A stretch of 64,000 nt of DNA from Dysidea avara (Eukaryota > Porifera > Demospongiae > Dictyoceratida > Dysideidae): assembly GCF_963678975.1 (NCBI RefSeq), contig NC_089281.1:27508765-27572764 (forward strand). Reading direction: 5' to 3'. Under the pieces are notes generated by a model. It had not been told where the DNA came from, made no database searches, and saw only the letters and a program-made list of their open reading frames with translations. Below are positions 12,956 through 34,154 of the stretch, piece after piece. The position numbers and the translations under genes were made by a program. Every line of letters begins with the position of its first letter. Within the stretch, counting starts at the first letter, position 1.

Positions 12956-15364
12956 ATGGCAGTCTCCTACACAGGCGAAGCTTTACAAAGTATTTTAAGA
13001 GCTTCTGCAACATTTCACACCCAGTCACTGGATTTGAGTAAAAAGAATATCGAGACGCTTCCAGAAGACTTTCCAGTGTTGCAAAATTTACTGGTAAGTT
13101 GCACCATAGATTATCTCTCAAGTATCTATGGGTGCAGTGATACCCATTGTGATGTCGCCTACTTTTATTGACTACGCAGGGTTTGTATCTTGAGGGGAAC
13201 CGGCTAGTTGTGTTCCCGGAAGAGTTGTTACCGAGATTGTGCAACCTGAGATGGCTGGATTTGAGAAACAATCGTTTGACGTCATTACCATCGAGTATTA
13301 ACTGTATCAGGTAGCTATTATTATTCAGTTCCTACCCAATTACATTTGTTGTGTATTTCAGAGAATTAAGAACGTTATTACTGGAAGGAAACCAACTAAA
13401 GACACTGCCTTATGAATTGGGTATGCAACAGTGTACCATGATACTACTGAATTATCATGTGATCTAATATAGCTACCCTAAAACACTTAAGTGGACTTAA
13501 TATAGCTAACAATCCCCTACAGTCACCACCTGCCCACATTGTGCAGCAAGGAACAAGAGTATGTATAGTAAGGCTGAAATGGATAGTCACTTTACGATAT
13601 CCTATGGATAGTCATCAATTTAAAAAAATAATAAACATTGAGGTTATATTGCAAGCTTATCTAGTAGCTGGCTATCAGTTTAGATGTGGGAAAACACAAA
13701 GCAGTAATTAAGGTTAGTAGAAAAATGGTTATTGTAGAAGTTCTGTAGCTGTCAAGCATTTACTGTTTCTACTATGCTAAAGGCTTCAAATCACCCAGCT
13801 ATCGAGATAACAAATTTGTACGAGAACAGAGATATCCTGTAGTACCTGTTTCAGCTATACTGCATAATGGTGTAGTATATTATCTAACATGACTGTATTG
13901 CAGGCTGTATTGAAGTATCTAGCTAATGGTTTACCCAGTCATGCAATATTGGAAGGTAGCACATACAGTGGCCTTGTATGATGTATTAATTGACAATGCT
14001 AGATGATATATTAGAAGATGCCAGTCAAGATTCCTGGGATTCACCCAAGCATGTGCATACCAGCAGAAGAGAGCCTAATAAAGGTACTCAGTCATGCACA
14101 CTCATCTTTGATTAAAACCAATCTGTTTAATTACCTTTATCATTTGTGCAGTATTCAATAATCATTCATTCTATCCCATAATGTTTGGCCAACTGCAAGA
14201 TATGGGTAGGAAGTTAACAAGTAAAATACAATAATTAGCTAAGTATGCTATAGATCACCATTCCTGTCATTCTTACCCACGATATATTGCCATCAGGACT
14301 GATCCGAAATATTATAATACACATGTTATAATGTTGTCCAGGTCTATTATGATTTCACGATGCAAGTCAAGTGAATTTACTTAATAAACACTTAGGTGGT
14401 ACCTATCGCAGCTGTCTTCCTGTGCCACTATCGCTCAAAGCACCACTCCATGTTCAAGATGACATCTCACACAAATTGACAGCAAACAAGCAGTTGCTTG
14501 CACAGCAGCAACAAGAAGACGTCATGCAAAGAAGACTGTACAGGAAGCCATTCAAACCTCACAAGGTCGCCAACGTAACATGGAGTAGCAGCAACAGGTC
14601 TAGAATTGCACCAAAAGAATTTAGCCAAGCTGACAATGAAATGATAAATAATATTGTAGACAAACAGAGGTCGGTATACCACTGATAATTGGATTTATGG
14701 AAATTATTTTGATTACATTATAGAAGCTTTAGACAGTTGGAGGAGTGGAGAGAGGAGACAAAACGGCAGCAACAACAACAGCAGCAGGACTACAGGAATA
14801 ATATCAGTAGGCCATCCCAATTTAGTACCCCCATATGTTTGTAATCAGATGAATTATTTATGTCTAGTCCACAAACCGAAGACCACAGAATTTGCGCCAT
14901 ATGGCAATGATCTACAAGAACCATTATCCGCTAAGGATAGGGTGCAGGTGGTAATACATAACACGTTACAAATTTGAGACAAACTCGCACATATGTACAG
15001 GTGGTAGAAAATCGAAGAAATGCAGTTGCTCTAAGAATACAAAAATATTACCACAGAGCTAACAGAAAGTAGGTATTGCAGCTTTATAAAATTTACTGAT
15101 GAAACATAATTGTAGTGTGTCAAGTGCTATCAATGATGAAGATATTAAAGATAATGAAGATTTTGATGAGTCTACTATGACTAGACATGCCACAACCATT
15201 CGACCCACAATAGAAGTATGAAACATTTAGCTGATCGTTAGATGATGATGATGTCATTTACACAGGGTGTACATCTTGAACCAGGCTGGGAAAAGAAGCG
15301 GGCTAAGGAGTATCGACTATCAGCCTTCACTGGTGATATTCTAGTCCAAACGAACAACTCCTAA
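12956..15364 (+). CDS. LRRC27: LRR and IQ-motif protein, LRRC27-like
   Basis: The first exon (12956-13093) starts MAVSYTGEALQSIL and enters leucine-rich repeats: LDLSKKNIETLPEDF, then LYLEGNRLVVFPEELL, LRWLDLRNNRLTSLPSSI, LRTLLLEGNQLKTLPYEL, LSGLNIANNPLQSPP. The order and the sequence PNL-WLDLR-NR--LPS match vertebrate LRRC27 most closely. A flexible middle follows, then a Gln-rich coiled coil (QLEEWREETKRQQQQQQQ, 14730 on) and an IQ-like helix (AVALRIQKYYHRANRK, about 15023-15070), which may bind calmodulin. The last exon ends GDILVQTNNS with TAA at 15362. Exons are separated by short introns. Some middle exon edges (13900-14400) are uncertain. The function of LRRC27 is not well known; it may be ciliary (inference). 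Another LRR-IQ family cannot be excluded. Confidence 0.65.
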
Positions 15365-15582
15365 TCGTCTCACCGATCTCAATATCTGATACATACATAC
15401 ATACAGGAAAAGAATGTATAAAATTTTGGGAAGTACAAATAAACAACAGCATTTTTGTCTGTCACTACAAGAAGTCATTTCATGTGTAAATACAGTAGAA
15501 TCTACGTCAATGTAAAGTACCAGTCATTATCAAGTATGTACAAAGCTAGTAGTAGTAGTAGTTAGTAGTATTAGTGTAACAG

Positions 15583-18500
15583 TCACATAGTTGTCTCAAC
15601 AATGTACTTTTTACTGCCCGTCAAACGCTTGCTGTTTGCTAGGCCATTGGATGAGTGGGTGGTGGCATGTTTTGCATTGTGTTCAATAGAATTACCATGT
15701 ATACTGTTTGGGGGTGGGAAGGCTTGTGGCAATTTCTGTACCTCAGCCCTGTAACTGCGCATTCTTCTGACTGAGGAAATGCCAGTTGCATTGTCAGAGT
15801 CGCAGTGCTGTTCATCTCTCCACTTCGTCCTACTCCATTTCCAGCAAGCAAATGATGAAATCATCAATACTACTACTATTACAGATAGTAGCACCAGTAC
15901 TATCACTATTGCATTACACAGAGCTGCATTTGATGTGTCATCATTGCTGGAGTCTTTGTCCACATAGATGGCACGCAATTCATGTATGGTTCTCAAGTCA
16001 TACGGGAAAGACGACACATTGTAAATGACATGAAGGTACCACAATTGGGTATCTGATGTGCCCTGCAGAGTATGATTTCTATTTAAATGCATCAAAGTGG
16101 ACTGACTTACGTTACTCAGCGGTTTTGTTTTAAAGCTCCAAAGTGGCTGACCATTAACATTACTGAGAAATTTAGCATCAAAACTGTGATCAGTTGCACT
16201 GTTGAATTCCTATAAGTTATGATAACAAACGTGTTCCATAACATAACTATGTTCTATTTTACATACCATTATTGTGTATAAAGGAGTAATGTACTGAGAA
16301 TTAGTCTGGCATCCAAAGTGTCCAGCCTCAGGATTGTAATGTGGAACATACCCAAATGCACTCGAACATATTATTATAGTTACATTGGAGTAATGGTGGT
16401 CTTTGTTGCTTTTATTAATACCTACATACACTGTGTCATCTATAGGAATGTAAAAGAATATTACATGGAACATTTAGCTGGGTCATTACTCACCAGGGCT
16501 ATACTTCCAGTCCGGGGAATATCTGTCTTTCATCTTATCTCTCTTGAATAGCTGCAACTCAGTTTCTACTCTGTCAAAGTGTGGCAATACTTTTTCTACA
16601 CTTGGGATATTCAGCTGGAACACTACTGGTTCTTGTTTTATACAGTGTGACATCACAGATGGTGACCAGGTTAAGTTGTCCGGCAGTACACATGGCAACA
16701 GACTGATGTTGTACAGACCTGACTTGGTATCATTGATGGAAGTAAGCGTCCATGTTTGCACACAGGTATGGATACTTGGCTCAGTTTCCTTCAGAGCAAG
16801 AGTTAAGTTATAAAGATTGTCAACATGTGATGAAAGAGTTTTGGAGCCAGGGTAAAACTGTCCAGTAAAATTAGCCACCGATAGGAATGTCACTTCCGTG
16901 CCATTCACAAACGATACAGCCAACACTTTAACACTACCAGCATTGTACTTGGAATACTGTACATTCAAGAGTGAGGGATTGCTACGGTCAAATTCTTCTG
17001 AGATAGATATGTTCTTCAGATATTGTACTGAAGCATGATTAGCATTTCCATGATAATAAACAAGTTGTAAGTCTAATTTAATATGAGTTTTATTACCAAT
17101 GGTAGACACATCAGCATTACAGCTATCCTTCAGTTTCTCCACAGTCAACCACACCTCAAAACTCCACGTACAATTAATAACTGCATTGGAATCTCCAGTA
17201 AACAAAACACAGCTCCTGTTTCTTGTTGGAAAATGAGTGAGCAATATCAAGGGAGAAGAAGACACATGTTGTTGTGCGTACAACATGGGAACTCCGTTTC
17301 CAAAGCGACGGAGGGAGCCAGATACCTTAATTGCGTCCTAAAATGAACAGACACCAGAATTCAATTATTTTATGAATCTAAGTGACCAATAATTAAATTA
17401 TTATTTCAAAATTAACTGTGGCTTGTAACAACAACGCTATCATTAACTAACACTCAATTCACTAATACATACTTTCAACCAGGCTGATCAGTACTTATGG
17501 TAACATTAGTAATTAAGATTATTTATCCAATACGCCATAACTACACAATACAAGATTCCACTTCAATGAATCTAACCTTGTCTTTGCCAGCAAAAAGCGG
17601 AGATGGTTGCAATGATATACCCTTTATTCCAATACTGTTATTGCAGTCAAACTTTCTTGGCAGTTCAAATGATTCACTGCATCTGCTATACCCGATTACA
17701 TCAGTGGTGTCGACAGCTGTTGTTGTGCACCTGACTCTGTCTCCTGTTGTTAAATAGAATCCATCCAGTACTTGGCTACTGGATGATACAAAAAATGTAG
17801 AATAAGTTATAGGAACAAACGTCCCATTATAATATATCTCCCAAGAGTAGAGAGTGCGATTGTTGTCAATGCCTTGTTCATTGCAGTACCTAGTGTTATT
17901 GCCATAGCTTGGTGAGAGTGGGTCACAAGGCTATGTATATATTATGATAATAATAAGATGTATCTTTCAGAAGTTTATTACTTACCGTCACACATATTAA
18001 TGATGATGGTGAAATAGCAGCTTGTAATGATATTGTGTTAAGATCAAACACTATGGGATGTTCATGGAAATCAGGGAAAACAGGCTGATCATCTAAAATG
18101 ACTATCTCTGCAACAGACGGTGTTGTGACAACTTTAACATCAGTAAGATTTGTTGAAATATGCCCTCCAACCAAGTGTATAGTGAATTTTCTATATTGTC
18201 CAGAAAATGAGCATATTTTCACATAGATGTGTTTCTTTTTGTCTCCACTTATAAAGTAAAGAGTCCCAGTGGTGCTGACATAGTCTTTACCAGCAATGGC
18301 AGTATTGTCTTCTGTATAATACTTCACAATGCTCTGGATACTGTCATCAGTGCTGTTAAGACGAACAACACCAAATGCAAATTCATGGCATTGATGTGGA
18401 TAGCTTGGCTTTTGCACAGTGTAGTTAGCATGCTCAAATCTTGCTGATGGAACTAAATAATACAGAACATGTTAAGCAAAACAAAATGCAATACATGGAG

Positions 18501-21500
18501 CAACTCACAGTCTTCATCACTGATGGTAATTTCAATGCATTGTATTGAGAATTTCACAATATAGTTGTTATCTTGGTCTGACAAAAGACAGCAACTGCCC
18601 CAACGCTGGATTCCCTGGTATATCGAATTATCTATAATATAGCCCGGAACTTGAGAATTGCTTTCATCAGCTTGAAATGTAACTGTTGTAAATAAAATGA
18701 GCGGGTTATAATTTTTGTTCTCAAGTGTACATTCCATTGTAATAGCAAACTCAAAACTTAAATTTCCAGAACGGTGCAGTTCAATGGATACATTTACAAC
18801 TTCCTCCTTAATTGTGTAGCTGCTATGCCCAAATCCAATGAATGTGTCTAAAAATGAAAAGAGTTAATCAAGTCACAGATTAAAAGAAAATTTACCTGGA
18901 AATCTGTCTAGTATAGTAACCTTAATTATGCTGGGACTGCCCAGCTGATAATGTGAACTCTGAATCAATTCAATATGAAAAGACTCAGCAGATTCAGTTA
19001 GATTATCAAAGTAAATCAACACACTGCCTTGAGTGACAGCTTGGTTATTGGCAAACGTGACAGATTTTGATGTAAAATTCTCAAAATCGGCATCACTGGC
19101 AGTATCGTTTCTATAGACTACTGTTCTGTACTTTACATCAGTGGTAATAAACTTGGTGTTTTTAGTTCGAAAAATAGGAAAAGGAAAAGGGTAATTTGAA
19201 CTTCGCTCATGAACAACTTCATGACTTCGGTTGAAATACACCACTGGTTCTGTGAAACAGAAGTAAATAAAACATTTAATTTATATATTAACTTACTATC
19301 TCTGGAATCTTCATTAATTAGTATACAAAATATCTTTGATGTTTGATTAATCAAAACTCGATGCAGAGGATGGTTTAACTGCAGCTGGAAGAACTCTTGT
19401 TCTTCAAACTCATCATCATCCACAATGGTCACATTGCAAAATGTTGTGGTTTGACCAGCTTCAAATGTTACTCTATTATACCTCTCTTTGTAGTCTTGTG
19501 AGGGCTTGGCAGTTTTATTAACAGTTTCACACTTTACACTAACTTGTTCAGAAGTATCACCCGTTCTCTCTAATTTCACACTTATTGTTTTATCTCCCTC
19601 TATAACCTCAATTCCACGCCGTTGACATGAGTGATGGCTATTCATCAGTGGCCGAACGTTAACAAATCCTATTATTGGATCTAATAAGGGGGTCGGTATA
19701 ATACAAGTTCTGATACAACATAAAACACTTACAATCTTCATAATCACTTATTAAGATGTCAGTGGTGGCGTTTCTGTGAGTAAGGACTCCTCCTTGAGGC
19801 TTTCTCAGCGATACAAAATTTTTCTTAACTCCATTAGGAACATGGTTGTCGGTGATTGAAAACGTACAGTGTGCAACTGTTTGGTTGGAGGAGAAACGGA
19901 CAACTTTGATAGAGCCACACTCCTCGCAGGAACCACTTAAGCTTCCATAAGTACAGACAATGCTTCCAGGAAAACTGACACGGCCTCTGCGCCTGTAAGC
20001 AAGCAAGCATACAAGTAAATGGATGCAGATTATTTTTAGAGATTCTATGTTTTATATACTGGCTCCAAATTGTCTGCAGAATATATAAAATAGACACCTC
20101 ATGTTTTCTTTTGTGATTGGAAAGCCACCAGCTTGAAAAGTCTTCTAATGCAACTAACTGCTACAAGTGAGCGTGCACTGAGACCATACACAATAATCAT
20201 GAACAATAACAAGTTATGACAACAATGTAGACTAGAACTATTCTATGGCTTACCTAACAGTGACACTGAATTCACCATCTGTTTCATTCACTTCAAGTTT
20301 TGGTTCTTCCATAAATATGTAATTCCACATCAATGTAAGTACATAGCTCTGCTGACTTTTAACTCGTTGAGCAGCCACTCTGACAAAAAATGTAAATGAG
20401 TCATTAGAGATGGCATTTTGCCATAGAGATAAATCAATTTCATATATAACCTCCTTGTTACGCAGTTCTAACATAGTAAAGGTATTTGATTGTCTCCCAT
20501 TGGTATTCATCAGTCTTCCATAGGATGGTAGGCCTTTCACATCAATTATTATTTCACTATCGTTGGCCACCTGTGACTTGACATCAATATTTACACTGGA
20601 CAGATTATAGCAGTAATTACTACTACTGTGACAGGGATAAAGTGTACTGGGTGAACGTAGGACCACTACAGGGTCAACCATTGTATAAACTATTGAATAA
20701 CGAATAGTTGTGTCACCATTTAAAGTTAGCCTTCCTACAGGACTACTCAGAGAAAAAGTAAATTCATCCACATAACTGCTATTGCTTGAATTGTAATGTG
20801 AACTGTTATGTTCATATGTTACAAAACCATTTCTTACATCTTGCAGACTAAACCAGGACCCTGAACCCAATTTTCTTATAGAACACAAAGACTTGTTGAT
20901 GTACAAGGTACCAATTCTTGGGGCAGTTTCAATATTGAACAGCAAATGGTCAATACACACTGGTGAGTCCAACACAGTAATACTATTAGTGGCCAGTGCA
21001 GGACGGATATTAGAGAATCCTAATGGACTGACTTGAAGTGACACATCATGTGTCATATTCAGATTAACCATAGCTATGACAAGTTTACCAAACAATTGTG
21101 CCCCACTAGAGTTGCTCATTTGAAATATGAAATTATCTTTACAACTGTGCTCTACTCCATAATGTCTGTACACTATTCTGTTCATATTCAAATCTTCCAA
21201 TGTAAACTGATATTGTGAAAGATTCCCTGATTCTGGGGGGACTACTACAGTGATCTTTAGCCAAGAAAATTGTTCAGTGAACCAGCTAAAATGAATGGGT
21301 AATAGAAGAGTAACATTACCTATCTCCACTACAGGCATTTTCATGATACTGTCAGAATTTAATGGCATTTCTAGGGCTGCAGGGATATTCATAGGTTTAA
21401 GAATGTTAATTTTCAGCTGCTGATTGCTCAATACATTTGGTGGTGAAGAATTATCAGACAAACTAAACAGTATAATATCTTTCATAATGGTGACATCATC

Positions 21501-23153
21501 TGGAGGCCTGTACCAAACATTGCCACTATCAATATCAGATTGGGTGAACTCCAACAATCCATTGCCACTACCGTTTAAGGCTTCCTTTTTGCTACTAAAT
21601 AATGTACCATTACTTTGTGAGATGTTATACCTAATATCAATGTCACATGAATCTACATCACTTGCTTGTAGTTCTATTAAAGAAATCTGTACTATTTCAT
21701 AAGCATGAACTGACATGGCAGATTTTGAGACAAGGAAAGGTGGAGAGTCATCTAATACGGTCACTCTGATTGGCTGAAGAAACTTTCCTATGTTATTTCC
21801 ATAACACTGTATTTCCCAAATAGCACGATCTGCAAAGTTATCGTCACCAGAGTGATTGAAAATGATATTTCTCCTCAAATCCTTTGTTATTGTAAATTCA
21901 GTTTGAGTCATATTGGTTTCAGCAGAAATAAACTGACCATGTTTTGGAGGTTCAATGATACTGATGGTAAGATCTGAACAGTTGTGGACAATAAATTCTA
22001 AAATGTCCGATGTCACTCGTACACTTTGTCCCTCCAGCACATTAATTCCATCATTTGTACTGACCTGTACTAGGTGAGTTTCCAGTGGCGTCCATCGGGT
22101 TATGACTGAGCCATTAAAAATTGGTCTACCATAGACATCATGAATAGTATAGTGGTGTTCACTTGGTGCTGGTACCTCTGGAAACACTGGCATAGTTGTA
22201 CATAGAGTTACCAATCCATTTTGGAGTTGTTCAATAGTGAACAAATCTGTTGACACATGCTGACCATGTGATGTGATAGCAAAAATAACAAGATGATTGC
22301 TTTTAGTGATGTTTACTTTCCAGTCTCTTTCAACAGCAACGCTACAATTGGGCAATAAATGCTCAATGTTGACTGGTGTGTAGGTGCTGAAAGATAAAGG
22401 GAGCACTCCTTGGGTGTTACTGCAGGAGGACTCGACATTATTAGCATGATCGATTACTACTCGAATCTGTACAAAACGTGTATTGCTATTAGCAAATCTC
22501 ACAGCTGCAACTACTCTATCCTCTGACTGTGGTGGCCTGTGATCAGAATGTAGTGAATATTCAAAAGTGTGGCTAGAATTGCAGGCTAGCCACAGGCTGG
22601 TTGGTCCAGTCACATTGCCGTAATATGGTAACCTCATTGGTGACACAATGGCATATTCACAGGTCAAGTTTTCTGCTAACAACTTCAAAGGAATAGATAC
22701 ACTCATGGTGTCTGATGGTACAATAATCTTATCAAATACAGGCAGAACAGGATTGTTGTCATCTTCTACTTTCACTTTGACTGACACGTATTTTGTATTC
22801 AGTACAGTTTGATTTGACGATATCAAATATACAGCAAAGTCTAAATTCTCGGTCTCCTTATCACAGCCATAATGAGTGTATGAAAAGTGGCCAAAGCTGT
22901 TACAGTCAAACACATCAGGAGATACAATCCCACACGAATATGTTGAAGTTGATATAAAGTAGATTTTGCACTGATAGGATGAAGAGAATATGATGCGGAA
23001 GCTGTCAGATGAGATGTTGACTGTACTGCCATGTTTGACAGTCACTGATGAAGGAACAGTAACTTTTGGCTGTGATGGCTGACACAAACCGATCACATTA
23101 TTGACACAGACAAGCAACAGTAATAGTCCTTTAGCGATACACATCTGTGCCAT
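15583..23153 (-). CDS. FREM2/FRAS1-like transmembrane matrix protein (CSPG repeats, five Calx-beta domains)
   Basis: The first coding exon (about 20255-23153) starts with a signal peptide (MAQMCIAKGLLLLLVCVNNV). It encodes some 960 residues of CSPG/NG2-type repeats, about eight, with many N-glycosylation sequons. Short exons then give five Calx-beta domains (typical signature around TIVDDDEFEEQEFFQLQL; ends near 19740, 19310, 18900, 18510 and 18090). The FREM-specific cysteine segment follows: CVTPCDPLSPSY, C-EQGID, TFFVSSSSQVLDGFYL, RVRC. A transmembrane helix (AIVIVLVLLSVIVVVLMI, about 15850-15900) and an 80-residue cytosolic tail end in VETTM, which fits a class I PDZ ligand. FREM2 and FRAS1 also have five Calx-beta domains and a tail, but twelve CSPG repeats. 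In vertebrates these proteins hold epithelia to basement membrane; a role in sponge cell-matrix adhesion is inferred. Confidence 0.82.
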
Positions 23154-23849
23154 TGTAATCTGGCATTACCTATTTAGATAATAATGATGACAGGGTAGAT
23201 ATAGCTATTGAAAGACCTCCAACACATGTGTAGCTACAAGTATCTAAATATTTCGTGACTGCAATTAAAAAATCATCGTACCATTAAAATAACTACGTAG
23301 CTAGTTAGCACAGCCATACCAAAAGGATCCCCCTTACGTTCCCACTACATATTAAGTGACATGTGTTATTTATAAGTGCCTCGAGGGCCTTTGTTACTAG
23401 TATAAAACATAACAGTCGTAAACATAACGGATCATTCACTGTATGTTGCTTACCATAAACGATTCAACGGTACATTTGTAACTGACGATTCGACTAAGTT
23501 TACATCGGGTTACAGTCAATCCAGAGACGAGTGAATCGTTATTGAGGTAACTGGTCACGTTGCTGCCTTCGTCAATCTTTTATGCCAAGCGAATCGAAGA
23601 CCTATCGATGCGGCTTTAGAACCCATAGCAGTGCTTGTAGCTGTTGACAACAGCACACGCGGCAGCTCCACTTTCAGGTAGGGAGGCACCCACGATCGCC
23701 CACAAGAAATTAATGTATTTGCAAAACGAATTAGCTACACCCGGCACGCTGCGCTATTACCTTGAATTAACTATTCTAGGTATTTGTACAGCAATGAAAT
23801 CTAGCTAAAAAGAGATATCGAATTACAATGAAGCTGTTTACAGTTATAG
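23154..23849. other. Intergenic region upstream of the FREM-like gene and downstream of RPIA
   Basis: No exon or repeat is recognised in these 696 bp. The region must hold the FREM-like promoter or 5' exons and the RPIA 3' UTR. A slightly GC-richer block lies around 23620-23700. Confidence 0.5.
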
Positions 23850-31662
<7,813 letters not shown>

Positions 31663-31917
31663 TTACTGTACAGAATATTCAACACGTGATCCGTATATCT
31701 ACGTCATTGTCCTTAATTCGTAATGCGCGAGATGCTCCTGCAGGTGACTGGTCTGTGGCAACTTGTACCCAGGCCACAGCCAGAGATAGAAGCACGTACA
31801 TGGATCCGATCAGTGGTGTCGGAGGGGGCTCAGCAGGGCCTTCACATGCAACATAATACTGACTACTGCTCGGACTACTGAAACTCTAATTTACCACTAA
31901 CTTACTCCAACTTAAAC

Positions 31918-32070
31918 AACATCTCCCGAGGCCATCCTCATAGATTCGTTCAGCCAGCTACCAGGGTTGACTCATATAAACATTCATTTTTTCCATCAAC
32001 CATTTGTATGTGGAACAGGTTACCAAGTGTCGTCAGTGGTGATGTCAGAATCCTTGCCCTGATGATCTAA
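31918..32070 (+). mobile_element. Non-LTR retrotransposon fragment, end of reverse-transcriptase ORF
   Basis: The frame ends in ISRGHPHRFVQPATRVDS, YKHSFFPSTICMWNRLP and a TAA at 32068-32070. The pattern HP-RF---TR-D-YK-SFFP-TI--WN-LP is typical of the C-terminal end of LINE ORF2 proteins. No reverse-transcriptase core is present, so the copy is 5'-truncated. The clade cannot be set from this piece. Confidence 0.7.
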
Positions 32071-32109
32071 TCATCAGAACACTTATTCATGTTACCATTT
32101 GTATTAGTG

Positions 32110-32382
32110 TATACACATTTAGGCCCTGAAATCAGAATACCTCTCTAATAAAGTCACCTTGATAATCAGGACACCTGTCCATGGTTCTATTTGTATATTT
32201 GTGTGGACACATTTAGACCCCTGAAATCAGGACACCTCGATAATCAGGACACTTCACCATGGCCCCATTCATTTGGTGTATACGCACATTAATTTTATAC
32301 GTATCCCTTGCTGAAATCAGCTAGGCCACCCCACACTTTGAAGCGTCCCAAAAATGTGTGTGGAACAGGAGGGGTTCCACTG
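32110..32382. mobile_element. Fragment of a Tc1/pogo-type MITE with internal duplications
   Basis: The right end GGGGTTCCACTG abuts TA at 32383. The interior repeats a block of about 80 bp containing GAAATCAGGACACCTCGATA and AATCAGGACAC several times. The left end is not found. Related blocks (GTGCTCTGATTTCAG) occur in the element at 36856-37115. Confidence 0.5.
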
Positions 32383-32384
32383 TA

Positions 32385-32580
32385 CAGTGGAACCTCTCTT
32401 AACAAGCTCTCAGAATAAAGGACACAATAGAAAAAATCTCCATAATAAAGACAAAAGTTTTGGTCCGAACAGGTATGGTTAACACATTTTTACTTCTAAA
32501 AGAGGAAAACCTCTATATATTACAGCAAAAAGTGGCCAAAAATTCTGGGTCCCAAAATGTCCATAATAGAGGTTCTACTG
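32385..32580. mobile_element. Tc1/pogo-type MITE, TA-flanked
   Basis: The ends CAGTGGAACCTCTCTTA and TAGAGGTTCTACTG form imperfect terminal inverted repeats. TA dinucleotides flank both sides (32383-32384 and 32581-32582), as expected for Tc1/mariner/pogo insertion. It is 196 bp and noncoding. Confidence 0.7.
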
Positions 32581-33440
32581 TATTCACAAATGCAACAACT
32601 GGCTATAGTTACTATTCTGTCAGGATTGGCTATGGTGCATGAATATAATTATTTGGTGCATTCAATATCCTGACTGCATAAGTTAGCAATCAGTGAAGTT
32701 AGGTGGAAGGTTTGTACTTCATCAGTTACACAACACCTGGTTTTACATTATATATTTTGAGCTCAGCAATTAGCAGTGCTGTTCCCCATGAATGTATGTA
32801 TGCAAATGTAAAATCACAACACACGTGACATAGAACTACAAGCAAAACATGTATAGAATGGTATCTCAACATGTGTGGATAACTGACATGTGGTCTGGTC
32901 ATACCACATGAGTACATAATCAGTATTTTGGTACATTTCCTTTTAGAAAAAACTCCTTCGTAACGAGTAAGCCAATAGCAGTGAATTCATTCTGGCCATT
33001 CCAAGAAGAGTGTTGGTATGGAACAAACACTGAGTATATAAGTCATATGAGCATGATGGCATGTAGCAGTGATAGACAGAAAACATAATAATTTTTATAT
33101 TAAGGTACATACATGTATAGTAAGGCTTAATACTAAAACTGTAATATGGAATTGGGATAGGGTTTCAGAAGTGTTACAATGCATACACAGGTCTTATGTC
33201 TGCTTTTTCCAATGCTGTAGACTCACAGAGGCATGCAATATGCAGATATGATACTAAATGATGAAATATTTCAGTTAACTTCGTATACTTATCTAGTACG
33301 CCTCTCTTGACTGACAACCTTGATGATAATATGCATGTATTATTGCAACAGTTGCTATCCATTTCTGTTATTATGTCATCTGTAGATACACTGTTGAACT
33401 GCTTCACAAACTGTACATTCTAATAGCTGTACATACACTC

Positions 33441-34078
33441 CATAGGCGGATCTAGGAGGCACTGTCAGGGGGGGCCAAGGGGGGGCAAAAAGTTTTAGTG
33501 TACAACAGTGTCTATTCCACTAAGAGGAATTCTAGTACACAGGTTATACTCAGTTGCATAATTATATTCAGTATAGCTGGATGAATGATAGACATACAAT
33601 TTTAAGATTGTAATTAGAGAAAAAAATTTAAAATTAGACCTCCTAGGTTTGAATTTGGGAGCATTTTTGGTAACATTTAGCTAAAACGTGTATGCTTGCA
33701 ATGTATATAAAGATTAGTTAACCTATCTGAGATAAAACCTGTTTGATGGTAAAGTGTACTAAATCAAAATATAAAGGTGTAGCTAGTATTGTTATGACAT
33801 TAGAATTGTGACTGTTCTATTAGAGTAGTGACTGCTCTATTAGAGTATCTCGATCTTGGCACAATAACTTAAACTTACTTTCTTTACAGTGTACAGTATA
33901 ATTGTAAAGTATATTTATAACTGTTGTCTTCTATTTTCCCATTGGCTTTCTATACTTCTGAATACAGTGTGAATGATTCCAGTTTCTGGTATCAATATAG
34001 TACTGTGAGTCCAAGGGGGGCAAGGGAAGGGCCAGGGGGGGCACAGCACCCCTTGGCTCCCCCTCAGATCCGCCTATG
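33441..34078. mobile_element. hAT-type MITE with 8-bp target duplication
   Basis: The terminal inverted repeats are CATAGGCGGATCT and AGATCCGCCTATG. Subterminal G-rich tracts lie inside both ends. The 638-bp element is flanked by the exact 8-bp direct repeat ATACACTC (33433-33440 and 34079-34086), the duplication size of hAT elements. It has no transposase. Its interior contains two copies of the dispersed TGACTGYTCTATTAGAGTA motif (33809 and 33829). Confidence 0.88.
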
Positions 34079-34154
34079 ATACACTCAGTCAATACAAACC
34101 AATGTGTGCATAAAATATGTGTGAGTGTGTGGTCTAGAAGTAGTTGGTAACAGA

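Noticed and set aside
21424-21702. Plus-strand open frame within the FREM-like gene
   Set aside because: It is antisense to a long exon with clear domain homology.
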